Below are positions 35,694-43,911 of a stretch of DNA of 64,000 bases, one piece after another (the stretch's first letter is position 1; every line of letters starts with the position of its first letter). The notes under the pieces are model-generated. The model saw only the letters and a program-made list of their open reading frames with translations, was not told the origin of the DNA and did no database searches. The position numbers were made by a program, and so were the translations under genes. The DNA is from Candidatus Aquiluna sp. XM-24bin5 (lineage in GTDB: Bacteria > Actinomycetota > Actinomycetia > Actinomycetales > Microbacteriaceae), in NCBI GenBank assembly GCA_003149555.1, contig QCWE01000001.1:646546-710545 (forward strand). The letters run 5' to 3'.

Positions 35694-36275
35694 ATGACAT
35701 CGGTTGCAAAGCGTGGCAGGGGCAGACCTGTAACGACTGACCCGAGCGCGGTTGGACTAACCGCGCTCAGGCTATTTGCCGAGCGAGGCATAGAGAACGT
35801 AACCATGGACGAGGTCGCAGAGGCCGCGGGTATTTCTCGGTCGAACCTCTTTAGGCTCTTCCCATCTAAGTCAGCGGTTGTCTGGGGCGGAATGCACCAG
35901 TTCAATGCGGAACTGAGGAGCAAGCTCGAGGCAAATCCAGAGACCGACATCGTCAAGCTGCTCCACACCTCATGGGTTGAGGCAATGCACGTCCTTGATG
36001 ACTCTCTGGAGACCGTGAGGCTCCGCCTGAAACTAATCGCCAGCTCTCCCGAGATCTACGGCTGGGGCCACGGCCAGCTTGAGGAATCTAGGGAGGTCAT
36101 TGAGGATGCCGTTCGCAAGCTAAGCAGCGATCCCATGCGCCCGAGGGTTATCTCAGCGGCAATGATCTCTGTGTCGATGGCGATCTTGGTCTGGTGGGCA
36201 CAAACAGACGATCCAAGAACCCCATCCGAGGTTCTCGATGCCGGGTTCAGCGACTTTGAGGCCGTTTTCGCCTAG
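35694..36275 (+). CDS. TetR family transcriptional regulator
   Basis: 193 residues. The helix-turn-helix is at about 33-63 (VTMDEVAEAAGISRSNLFRLF with FPSKSAVVW after it), and the N-terminal tail RGRGRPVTTDP is basic. The sequence resembles the MftR-like group (mycofactocin-associated regulators), but no mycofactocin gene lies in the window. The ligand-binding half is helical with no recognisable ligand. Flanking genes are housekeeping, so its target may be distant or only itself. Confidence 0.85.
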   Translation: MTSVAKRGRGRPVTTDPSAVGLTALRLFAERGIENVTMDEVAEAAGISRSNLFRLFPSKSAVVWGGMHQFNAELRSKLEANPETDIVKLLHTSWVEAMHVLDDSLETVRLRLKLIASSPEIYGWGHGQLEESREVIEDAVRKLSSDPMRPRVISAAMISVSMAILVWWAQTDDPRTPSEVLDAGFSDFEAVFA

Positions 36276-36284
36276 GTCTACTTC

Positions 36285-36983
36285 CTAGCTGTCGGCTAGG
36301 CCAATAACCCCGGCATCGGTGGCTTCTGCCAGCTCACTGGATCTGATCTCAACCTGCAGCTCTCTTGTTGCCTGCCTGAGGGCACGCTCTGGATCCAGCC
36401 CAACTGCTCGAGAGCTGGCCACGATGGCCAGTAGAAGTCTTCCAAGATCTTCCTCGGTTTCCATGGGCACCACCGGTTCGCTTTGCTTTTCTAAGATGCC
36501 TGCCTTCTCCGCCTTACCCATGACCTTGCTCGCAAGCGCAAGCGCAGGCATCGACTGCGGAACACCGTCAAGAATCGATGTCCTTCCGGGTTTTTCCTTT
36601 TTCTTATGGGCATCCCAGTTCTGCATCACATCGTCTCCGGTTTCAGCCGCAAACTTCTGAAGCTCCTCGTCGGTTCCGAAGACGTGAGGGTGGCGCGAGC
36701 GCATCTTCTGCTCCATGAACTCAGCAACGTCCTCCAGGTCAAAAGGCTCACCCAGGGTTCCCTCGGAAGCGAGGTCGGAGTGAAAAATCACCTGGTAGAG
36801 CACGTCCCCGAGCTCCTCAAGGACCTCTTCACGGCTTCCAGCCTCGATTGCCTCGATGAGCTCGTGGGTCTCTTCGAGCAAGTATTGAATGAGCGATTGG
36901 TGGGTTTGCTCCGCATCCCAGGGGCAACCTCCCGGAGCCCTAAGCTGGTGCGCTGTTTGAATCAGACTTGTTAGCTTCTCCAT
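36285..36983 (-). CDS. mazG: Nucleoside triphosphate pyrophosphohydrolase MazG
   Basis: 232 residues. It hydrolyses canonical and damaged NTPs to NMP and PPi. Metal-binding ExxE motifs are in LLEETHELIEAIE and VLEELGDVLYQVIFHSDLA, and the N-terminal APGGCPWDAEQTHQSL is characteristic. ATG 36983 is preceded by AGAGG; the open frame to 37025 adds residues unlike the family. It overlaps the mfd 3' end by 44 bases on the same strand. Confidence 0.92.
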   Translation of the reverse strand: MEKLTSLIQTAHQLRAPGGCPWDAEQTHQSLIQYLLEETHELIEAIEAGSREEVLEELGDVLYQVIFHSDLASEGTLGEPFDLEDVAEFMEQKMRSRHPHVFGTDEELQKFAAETGDDVMQNWDAHKKKEKPGRTSILDGVPQSMPALALASKVMGKAEKAGILEKQSEPVVPMETEEDLGRLLLAIVASSRAVGLDPERALRQATRELQVEIRSSELAEATDAGVIGLADS

Positions 36984-39900
36984 AAACCTCTGCCAATCGC
37001 TCAAAAAGGTGCTCAACCCAGTCAATCACCTCTTGGTCGCGAATTGGCTCCCCCTGGCTGTTTTGCGGTATTGCGATACTGAGAACACCCGCGGACTTGA
37101 GATACTTTGCGCTCGGAAAATGGTGTGACAGGGCAACCAACGAGGAGTCCTCAAGTGTTACTCCCGAGAGCTTGGCCTGAATGCCAAGAAGGTTCACGTC
37201 AGTAAGTCCAAGTCGGTTAGCGCTCTGACGAAGTCTGGTAACCGCAATTAGGTTCCTCACCGGCTCCGGCGGCTTGCCAAAACGATCAGTGAGCTCCGCA
37301 AGGATATCCTCAAGGGCCTTTTCTGTGGCCTTAGCTCCAGATTCACTCGAAAGCCTGTGGTAGGCCTCAAGCCTCAGCCGCTCACTGTCTACGTATTCGA
37401 TCGGAATTCGAGCGTCCACGGGCAACTCGAGCTTTAGCTCCGCAGGCGAGGTCGGTGTCTCGCCTCTGAACTCACTTACGGCCTCTGCAATCATTCGCAG
37501 GTAGAGGTCGAACCCAACGCCTGCGATGTGGCCAGACTGTTCTCCGCCTAGGAGGTTTCCCGCACCCCTGATTTCAAGATCCTTCATGGCAACCTGCATG
37601 CCGCTGCCGAGTTCGTTATTGGTGGCAATAGTTGCGAGCCTGTCGTGGGCGGTCTCACTCAGTGGCTGGCTCGGATCATAGAAAAAGTACGCATAGGCAC
37701 GCTCTCTGGACCTTCCGACTCGGCCCCTAATTTGATGGAGCTGGCTGAGGCCAAATCTCTCGGCTCGGTCAACTATGAGGGTGTTGGCATTTGGGATATC
37801 GATTCCGGTTTCGATGATTGTTGTCGAAACCAGAACATCAAACTTTCGCTCCCAGAAGTCCATCACGACCTGCTCCAACTGGTGCTCGGGCATCTGACCG
37901 TGAGCGACAGCAATTCTTGCCTCCGGCACGAGCTTGGCAATTTGTGATGCCGCGGAGTCTATGGTTGCAACCCTGTTGTGGACAAAGAAGACCTGTCCTT
38001 CGCGAATTAGCTCCCTGCGGATTGCTGCCGCGACTTGCTGCTCGCTATAGCCGCCGATGAAGGTGAGGATGGGTTGGCGCTCCTCTGGCGGGGTTGCAAG
38101 GGTGGACATCTCGCGGATTCCCGTGACTGCCATCTCCAGGGTTCTGGGTATCGGGGTGGCGCTCATCGCGAGCACATCGACGTTGTGCTTTAGATCCTTA
38201 ATCTTCTCCTTGTGCTCGACACCAAAGCGCTGCTCCTCGTCAATGATTAGTAGCCCAAGATCTCTGAACTTCACATTTGATGAGAGCAGCCGATGGGTTC
38301 CAATGACCATGTCCAGTGCGCCAGACTCTAACCCCGCAATAACCTTCTTTGCCGCTGAGGCGGTTTGAAAACGGGAGAGCGCTCCCAGGTGAACTGGGAA
38401 GCCTGAGAACCTCGCTTTGAAAGTCTCGAGATGCTGGGACACAAGCAATGTCGTTGGTACCAGCATCGCAACCTGCTTACCCTCCTGAATTGCCTTGAAC
38501 GCTGCCCTGAGTGCCACCTCCGTCTTGCCGTATCCGACATCTCCGGCGAGCAGTCGATCCATCGGGATTTCCCGCTCCATATCCCGCTTAACCTCATCGA
38601 TTGTCGTGAGCTGGTCGGGAGTCTCCTGGAACTCGAAAGCGTCTTCGAGCTCTTTTTGCCAAAGAGTATCTGGACCGAAAGCATGGCCCTTGCTTTTCAT
38701 GCGAGCCGAATAAAGCTTCACCAGATCGATGGCAATCTTTCTGACCGCTTTGCGAGCGTTGCCCTTTGCTCTAGCCCAGTCGGTGCCACCCATCTTTGAC
38801 AGCACTGGAGCCTCAGCACCCACATAGCGAGAAAGCAAATCGAGCTGATCAGTTGGAACGAAAAGGGTATCTGCGGGATAGCCACGCTTTGGCGGTGCAT
38901 AGTCAATAACCAGATACTCCCTGACCTGCCCTCGGTTATCCCGTTGCACGAGCCTGTTGAAGCGCCCAACGCCGTGAATCTCGTGAACCACGTAGTCACC
39001 GGCCTTGAGCTCCAGCGGATCGACTTGCTGACCCCGCCGAGGAGCCAGCTTGCGCTGAGTCGGGCTTAGATAGTTCGGCGATACTCCAAAAAACTCCTGC
39101 TCGGTAATTACAATCAGCGACTGCTCCGCCAGAACAAAACCGTGAGGGAGTGAGGAGATCGTGACGGTGACTTGCCCCGGGGCAACCGCCGACACCACCT
39201 CGCTAAAGGAAACTGGAACCTGAGCCTCGGTGAGGATTTCAACGAGCCTGTCGGCCGTGCCATGGCCTTTAGCTGTAATCACAACGCTTTGCCTGCTACC
39301 AGTTTGATCCAGCACCCAATCGATGGCAGCGTCCCCAGCAAGAGCGGGGATCTCCCTAAGGCCAAGATCCTCGCTTGATGCGGATGCCAGCGAGTCAAGC
39401 TTGATCAGTGGGTGCCTAGGTGCAACGAGGTCAATAAAGTCGCTGAGCTCATAGAAGCCTCCCCCGGAGAGATCAATCGGAGCGCTGCTCCCCTCAATTG
39501 CGGCATCCCAGGCGGCATGCAGAAACTCTTGGTTTGTCTCAACCAGGTTCTTGGCCCCGAGGCTGAGTCGCTCTGGATCGAGCAGCACAACCGGAGAGTC
39601 TGGATTTAGATACTCGGTCACCGGCCCCATGCCGCTTGCCAGAACCGGTGCCAGGGACTCCATGCCACTAACCGGAATCGCATTTGAAATCTTGTCCAAC
39701 ATCTCTGTGAGCTGCGGGAACTCAGCCGCCATTTCTCTCGCCTTCGAGGCGACCTGAGGGGTAATTAGAAGCTCTCTAGCGGGATAAATCTCAATCTCAG
39801 AGAGCTTTGTTTGCAAGGAGCGCTGATCCGCAACCTGGAACTCACGTATTTCCTCAAGCTCATCACCAAAAAACTCCAGCCTGACAGCATGCTCTGCGGT

Positions 39901-40461
39901 GGTGGGGAAGACATCCAAGATTCCACCCCTGATCAAGAACTCCCCCCTTCGAGTCACCAGATCAACCCGCTCGTAGGCGATTTCGATTAGCTTCAGCGTC
40001 AGCTCGGGAAGCAGGTAATTCTCGCCACTGGCAATTTTGAGTGGCGGATGCTCGCTGAGCCCACCAACCACTGGTTGCAGGGCGGCTCTAACCGAAAGCG
40101 AAAGAAGGACCGGGTGCTTTGGAGCCTCTTTGCTGAACTCGCTCAGGCGATGAAGGGCCCGCATTCGCTGCCCCACAACCTGAGGTGATGGCGAGAGCCG
40201 CTCGTGAGGCAGGGTCTCCCATGATGGAAACTCGATGATCTCTAGGCCCTCAACTAGATCCCGGAGCGCTTCTGCAGTTTCCCCGGCTGTCCTTCCCGAA
40301 GCCGACACAACAACCAGCGGAGTCTTAGTCGCTGAGAGCATTGCTGCCAAAGCGACCAGCTGGGTCTTGGTTGGGGAAAACAAATCGCCCGACTTGAGCG
40401 CGCGCGCAGGCGCCAGCGAACGCGCGGACGCGGCCGCAGAAATCAGTGAGCGGATGGTCAC
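36940..40461 (-). CDS. mfd: Transcription-repair coupling factor
   Basis: 1173 residues. Mfd removes RNA polymerase stalled at lesions and recruits UvrA. The domains appear in order: N-terminal UvrB-like part, the RNA-polymerase-interacting CarD-like domain (GDYVVHEIHGVGRFNRL, near 490), SF2 motor with Walker A LAGDVGYGKTEVALRAAF, the DEEQRFGV box, RGRVGRSRERAYAYF motif VI, and the C-terminal TRCF domain. GTG 40461 lies 6 bases after TAGACT, whose TAG is the pth stop codon. Confidence 0.97.
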   Translation of the reverse strand: MTIRSLISAAASARSLAPARALKSGDLFSPTKTQLVALAAMLSATKTPLVVVSASGRTAGETAEALRDLVEGLEIIEFPSWETLPHERLSPSPQVVGQRMRALHRLSEFSKEAPKHPVLLSLSVRAALQPVVGGLSEHPPLKIASGENYLLPELTLKLIEIAYERVDLVTRRGEFLIRGGILDVFPTTAEHAVRLEFFGDELEEIREFQVADQRSLQTKLSEIEIYPARELLITPQVASKAREMAAEFPQLTEMLDKISNAIPVSGMESLAPVLASGMGPVTEYLNPDSPVVLLDPERLSLGAKNLVETNQEFLHAAWDAAIEGSSAPIDLSGGGFYELSDFIDLVAPRHPLIKLDSLASASSEDLGLREIPALAGDAAIDWVLDQTGSRQSVVITAKGHGTADRLVEILTEAQVPVSFSEVVSAVAPGQVTVTISSLPHGFVLAEQSLIVITEQEFFGVSPNYLSPTQRKLAPRRGQQVDPLELKAGDYVVHEIHGVGRFNRLVQRDNRGQVREYLVIDYAPPKRGYPADTLFVPTDQLDLLSRYVGAEAPVLSKMGGTDWARAKGNARKAVRKIAIDLVKLYSARMKSKGHAFGPDTLWQKELEDAFEFQETPDQLTTIDEVKRDMEREIPMDRLLAGDVGYGKTEVALRAAFKAIQEGKQVAMLVPTTLLVSQHLETFKARFSGFPVHLGALSRFQTASAAKKVIAGLESGALDMVIGTHRLLSSNVKFRDLGLLIIDEEQRFGVEHKEKIKDLKHNVDVLAMSATPIPRTLEMAVTGIREMSTLATPPEERQPILTFIGGYSEQQVAAAIRRELIREGQVFFVHNRVATIDSAASQIAKLVPEARIAVAHGQMPEHQLEQVVMDFWERKFDVLVSTTIIETGIDIPNANTLIVDRAERFGLSQLHQIRGRVGRSRERAYAYFFYDPSQPLSETAHDRLATIATNNELGSGMQVAMKDLEIRGAGNLLGGEQSGHIAGVGFDLYLRMIAEAVSEFRGETPTSPAELKLELPVDARIPIEYVDSERLRLEAYHRLSSESGAKATEKALEDILAELTDRFGKPPEPVRNLIAVTRLRQSANRLGLTDVNLLGIQAKLSGVTLEDSSLVALSHHFPSAKYLKSAGVLSIAIPQNSQGEPIRDQEVIDWVEHLFERLAEVYGEANKSDSNSAPA

Positions 40462-40467
40462 ACAGGA

Positions 40468-40473
40468 AGTCTA
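40468..40473 (-). promoter_or_regulatory. Leaderless -10 box of mfd, overlapping the pth stop codon
   Basis: TAGACT on the minus strand; TAG (40471-40473) is the pth stop. The start codon GTG 40461 follows after 6 bases. Confidence 0.5.
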
Positions 40474-40992
40474 GGACTCAACCAGCTGGGCGACTTTTTC
40501 GCAGGCCTCATCGATCAAGGCACCAAGCTCTTTACGCTCAGAGGCTGAGAAGTCCTTTAGGACGTAATCTGCAACTGGCATCTGGCCCGGAGGGCGGCCG
40601 ATGCCAAAGCGAACCCTGTGGTAGTTGGTGCCAACCTTCGCGGATATGTCCCGCAGTCCGTTGTGCCCGGCGTGGCCGCCATCAAACTTCACGCGAATAT
40701 CCGTGAAATCAATATCTAGCTCATCGTGAATCACAACAAGACTCGTTGGATCAAGGGAGTAAAACTTCAGAAGTTTTGAGACGGGATTACCCGAGAGGTT
40801 CATGAAGGATGTGCTCTTGGCCAGCACTATCTTGCCGCCGCCAACCATTTTGTATTCGGCAACCAGTGAGCCCGACTTGTGTGAGCGGAAGCTGCTGCCA
40901 AACTTCTTTGCCAGCTCGTCCACAACCATCTGGCCGATGTTGTGGCGATTGTTTTGATAGCCGGGCCCAGGATTACCGAGCCCGACTACCAA
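40471..40992 (-). CDS. pth: Peptidyl-tRNA hydrolase
   Basis: It cleaves peptidyl-tRNA released from ribosomes. VVGLGNPGPGYQNNRHNIGQMVVDEL holds the conserved Asn and catalytic His; STSFMNLSG and VIHDELDIDFTDIRVKFDGGHAGHNGLR follow. The start is uncertain. Homologues begin just before DTWLVVGLGNPG, but no ATG, GTG or TTG lies there; the conservative start is TTG 40992 (173 residues), and a CTG at 41013, overlapping the rplY stop, would restore the family N-terminus. It is translationally close to rplY. Confidence 0.9.
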   Translation of the reverse strand: MVVGLGNPGPGYQNNRHNIGQMVVDELAKKFGSSFRSHKSGSLVAEYKMVGGGKIVLAKSTSFMNLSGNPVSKLLKFYSLDPTSLVVIHDELDIDFTDIRVKFDGGHAGHNGLRDISAKVGTNYHRVRFGIGRPPGQMPVADYVLKDFSASERKELGALIDEACEKVAQLVES

Positions 40993-41002
40993 CCAAGTGT
41001 CG

Positions 41003-41632
41003 TTACTCTGCAGACTCTGATTCTTCTGCGGCTGCTGGCTCTTCGCCCTCAGCGGCTTCAGTCTCTGCAGCAGGCTCTTCATCAGCAACTCCGGCTCTGG
41101 TCTCAACAACCGAAGCTACCAGCTCATCACTTGCAAGTTCCATAAGGACGCCCTGTGGGACGTTTAGGTCGGCCACGGTGTAGTGGTGACCTGCTGCGTT
41201 CTCCTTGGAGATTTCCAGCTCAATGAACTGCGGGATGTGGGTGGCCTCTGCCTCAACCTTTACGGTCTTGTGCTCAAGGTCAACAACCGTTCCACCCATT
41301 GGCTCACCAACAACGTGGACTGGAACCTCAACGTGGACCTTCTCGCCCTTCTTGACCTCTACTAGGTCAACGTGCTCGATGACCTGGGTAACTGGGTCCT
41401 TCGCTGCACTCTTTACGAGAACCAGCTCCTCCTTGCCAGCAATCTTGAGCTCAAGCAGTGCATTCTTGACGCGCAGTGCTAGGGCAACCTCGTGTGCTGG
41501 TAGGTGGATGTGGCGGGTGGCGTTTCCGTGACCGTAAATTACGGCTGGGGTGCGCTGTGCGGCGCGAAGCTTGCGAGCAGCGCCTTTACCGAAGCTCTCG
41601 CGAACTTCTGCTTCAATCTTGGTCTCTGACAT
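41003..41632 (-). CDS. rplY: 50S ribosomal protein L25 (general stress protein Ctc)
   Basis: 209 residues. N-terminal L25 domain that binds 5S rRNA (ETKIEAEVRESFGKGAARKLR, VIYGHGN), then the TL5/Ctc C-terminal beta-domain (about 95-185), and an acidic Ala/Glu tail. ATG 41632 has AGAGGAAAAG upstream. The pth gene follows immediately, the normal pairing. Confidence 0.95.
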   Translation of the reverse strand: MSETKIEAEVRESFGKGAARKLRAAQRTPAVIYGHGNATRHIHLPAHEVALALRVKNALLELKIAGKEELVLVKSAAKDPVTQVIEHVDLVEVKKGEKVHVEVPVHVVGEPMGGTVVDLEHKTVKVEAEATHIPQFIELEISKENAAGHHYTVADLNVPQGVLMELASDELVASVVETRAGVADEEPAAETEAAEGEEPAAAEESESAE

Positions 41633-41650
41633 CTTTTCCTCTAATCACAT

Positions 41651-41707
41651 GGCGAGGAAAAGGACCCCGTCGATTACGGACACTTTCGTATCCCTCGCCG
41701 CTGAACA
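41651..41707 (-). promoter_or_regulatory. Structured 5' leader of rplY
   Basis: On the minus strand GGCGAGG (41699-41693) pairs with CCTCGCC (41657-41651), closing 35 bases that hold a smaller TACG/CGTA hairpin. It lies between the predicted transcript start (about 41707) and the ribosome binding site. There is no T-run. It may be an autoregulatory ribosomal-protein leader, which is inference. Confidence 0.45.
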
Positions 41708-41713
41708 GCTTGA

Positions 41714-41719
41714 AGACTA
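41714..41719 (-). promoter_or_regulatory. -10 box of rplY-pth
   Basis: TAGTCT on the minus strand, just downstream of the permease stop; predicted transcript start near 41707. Confidence 0.45.
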
Positions 41720-41724
41720 ACGGA

Positions 41725-42924
41725 TTAGCGCAGGGCTCTCAAGCCCCAGCGCAAAATCAGCGCAGCGGTAAGTGAGGTTACTCCAACCACAAGCCCACCG
41801 AAAGGAACGCTAAGCGCGACCAGAACGCAAAGACCCATGCCGGCTAAGTTCAGCCATTTGGGTCTGGTGGTCTCCGAGCGAGGTTGGCGGTAAGCAGCAA
41901 GATTTGCAATCGCGTAATAACTCAAAACCGCAAACGACGAGATGCCTATAGTCAGCACCACGCTCCCAGTTGCCACCAGCACGATAACGAGAGACGCAAT
42001 GATCACCTCCGCAAGTGCGGGTGTTCCGTTCTTTAGCTTCCTGGATAGCGCCCTGGGAAGTTCTCCATCGAGTGCCATCTCGGACGCCGTGCGACTCATG
42101 CCAGCCAATAGCGCGAGCAAAGAACCCAGGGTGGCAACCGCCGCAAAAACCGCCACAATTTCAGCTTCAACCCCGAGCGACTGCCCGGCTAGATCTGCCA
42201 GTGGGGTCAGCGAACCTGCCAGTGAGGGTCCCAACTTGAGTGTAAGAACCAGGGCCAAAGCTAGATAGAGCGCTAGCACGATGGCCAGCGAGGTCCTTAT
42301 CGCACTTGGCACGTTCTGTTCAGGATCTTTGACCTCACCCCCCAGCGTGGCAACGCGCGCATAGCCGGCAAAGGCAAAGAAGAACATCGAGGCAGCGGTC
42401 AGCACGCCAGGAAAGCTTGGCTGTGCAATGGACCCGGTTGCGGGCTCCGCAAACAGCGATGCCAAGATCAGGGCGAGCAAAAAGGCGAGAGTGATTCCAG
42501 CCAGAATCTTCGACCCCAGTGCCGTGCGGTTAATACCCGCGATATTTATCGCCGCCATCACCACTACGGCTAAAACTGCAGTCACAGTCTCGAGGCCGGG
42601 AGTGAGATAAGTGGCAAAGACGAGCGCAATGGCGGCTGCAGAGCCTATCTTCCCAACCAAGAAGCTTGCACCAGCAAGAAAACCCCAAGCGTTGTTCAGG
42701 TAGTGCCGGGCGTAGGCGTATGCACCACCTGACCGGGTAACGACCCTGGCAAGCTGGGAGATGCTGGCGGCATTTAGGTAGGCGACAAGGGCAGCCAAAA
42801 GAATGGAAACAAAGATCAGCGAGCCAGCAAGCTCACTGGCGGGTCCAAAAACTACAAATGCTCCAGCACCCAGCATCGCGGCCAAGCCAATGAATACCGC
42901 ATCTAGGCGGCCAAGCAGTTTCAC
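41725..42924 (-). CDS. APC family amino acid permease
   Basis: 399 residues and about twelve membrane helices. The first helix has the APC substrate-binding glycine motif FIGLAAMLGAGAFVVFGPA. GGAYAYARHYLNNAWGFLAG and FAFAGYARVATLGGEVKDPEQNVP are family hallmarks. Shorter than most APC members, with no soluble domain. The substrate is unknown. It interrupts the usual prs-rplY order. Start GTG 42924; its -10 overlaps the prs stop. Confidence 0.87.
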   Translation of the reverse strand: MKLLGRLDAVFIGLAAMLGAGAFVVFGPASELAGSLIFVSILLAALVAYLNAASISQLARVVTRSGGAYAYARHYLNNAWGFLAGASFLVGKIGSAAAIALVFATYLTPGLETVTAVLAVVVMAAINIAGINRTALGSKILAGITLAFLLALILASLFAEPATGSIAQPSFPGVLTAASMFFFAFAGYARVATLGGEVKDPEQNVPSAIRTSLAIVLALYLALALVLTLKLGPSLAGSLTPLADLAGQSLGVEAEIVAVFAAVATLGSLLALLAGMSRTASEMALDGELPRALSRKLKNGTPALAEVIIASLVIVLVATGSVVLTIGISSFAVLSYYAIANLAAYRQPRSETTRPKWLNLAGMGLCVLVALSVPFGGLVVGVTSLTAALILRWGLRALR

Positions 42925-42930
42925 GGGGTG

Positions 42931-42936
42931 ATTTTA
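42931..42936 (-). promoter_or_regulatory. Leaderless -10 box of the permease, overlapping the prs stop codon
   Basis: TAAAAT on the minus strand; TAA (42934-42936) is the prs stop. GTG 42924 follows after 6 bases. Confidence 0.5.
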
Positions 42937-43908
42937 GGCGTGGCCTGGAAACAACGAGTTAACTGAGTCGTCGTAGAAGACCGCTGCAATCGCTTTGGCA
43001 ATAAGTGGCGCGATCGATAGCACGTGCAGGTTCTCAAATTCCTTGTCAGGGGTAATTGGCAGGGTATTGGTAACAACCACAGCATCTATTGCTGGATCGC
43101 TGAGACGCTCTGAAGCTGGAGCTGAGAAAACGGCGTGAGTTGCGGCAACGATGACCCTAGCCGCGCCGTTTTCCTTCAGCGCCTTGGCGGCAGCCAGGAT
43201 TGTGCCACCGGTGTCGATCATGTCGTCAACAATCAGGCAGTCCCTACCCTCAACCTGGCCAACAATTTCATTTACCTGCACCTGATTTGGCTTATCTGGA
43301 TCCCTGCGCTTGTGGACAATGGCAAGCGGAGTCGCAAGCCGGTCTGCCCAGATATCAGCAACCCGAACTCGACCAGAGTCTGGAGAGACCACCGTGAGGT
43401 TTTCGGTGCCCCACTTGTCGGCAACGTAGTCGGCGAGAATTGGCAGCGCCCACAGGTGGTCCACCGGTCCGTCAAAAAAGCCCTGAATCTGGGGTGAGTG
43501 GAGATCAACGGACATGAGCCTGTCCGCACCTGCTGTGCGATAGAGGTCGGTAACTAGTCGCGCGGAGATAGGCTCGCGGCCCTTGTGCTTCTTGTCCTGG
43601 CGCGCATAGGGGAAAAACGGTGCTACAACGGTAATTCGCTTGGCACTGGCTCGTTTCATGGCATCCACCATCAACAGGTGCTCCATGGTCCAGTGGTTGA
43701 TTGGGTTTGGGTGGGCCTGAATTATGAAGGCGTCGACGCCGCGAACGCTTCTTTCGTATCTCACGAAGGTCTCGCCATTTGCAAAGTCGTACGCGGTGAC
43801 CGGTACTAGCTCGGTCTTGAGGATCTCGGCAACCTCCTGGGCCAGTGACTGGTGCGCTCTTCCCGAAGCAATCACCATTTGCTTACTCGCTGGCTTTTCA
43901 ATTGCCAT
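42934..43908 (-). CDS. prs: Ribose-phosphate pyrophosphokinase
   Basis: 324 residues. It makes PRPP from ribose 5-phosphate and ATP. FARQDKKHKGREPISARLVT-type ATP site, the Mg/ATP motif VDLHSPQIQGFFD, and the PRPP-binding loop DCLIVDDMIDTGGTI are present. It follows glmU by three bases; glmU and prs share UDP-sugar and nucleotide supply and are commonly paired. Confidence 0.96.
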   Translation of the reverse strand: MAIEKPASKQMVIASGRAHQSLAQEVAEILKTELVPVTAYDFANGETFVRYERSVRGVDAFIIQAHPNPINHWTMEHLLMVDAMKRASAKRITVVAPFFPYARQDKKHKGREPISARLVTDLYRTAGADRLMSVDLHSPQIQGFFDGPVDHLWALPILADYVADKWGTENLTVVSPDSGRVRVADIWADRLATPLAIVHKRRDPDKPNQVQVNEIVGQVEGRDCLIVDDMIDTGGTILAAAKALKENGAARVIVAATHAVFSAPASERLSDPAIDAVVVTNTLPITPDKEFENLHVLSIAPLIAKAIAAVFYDDSVNSLFPGHA

Positions 43909-43911
43909 TGA

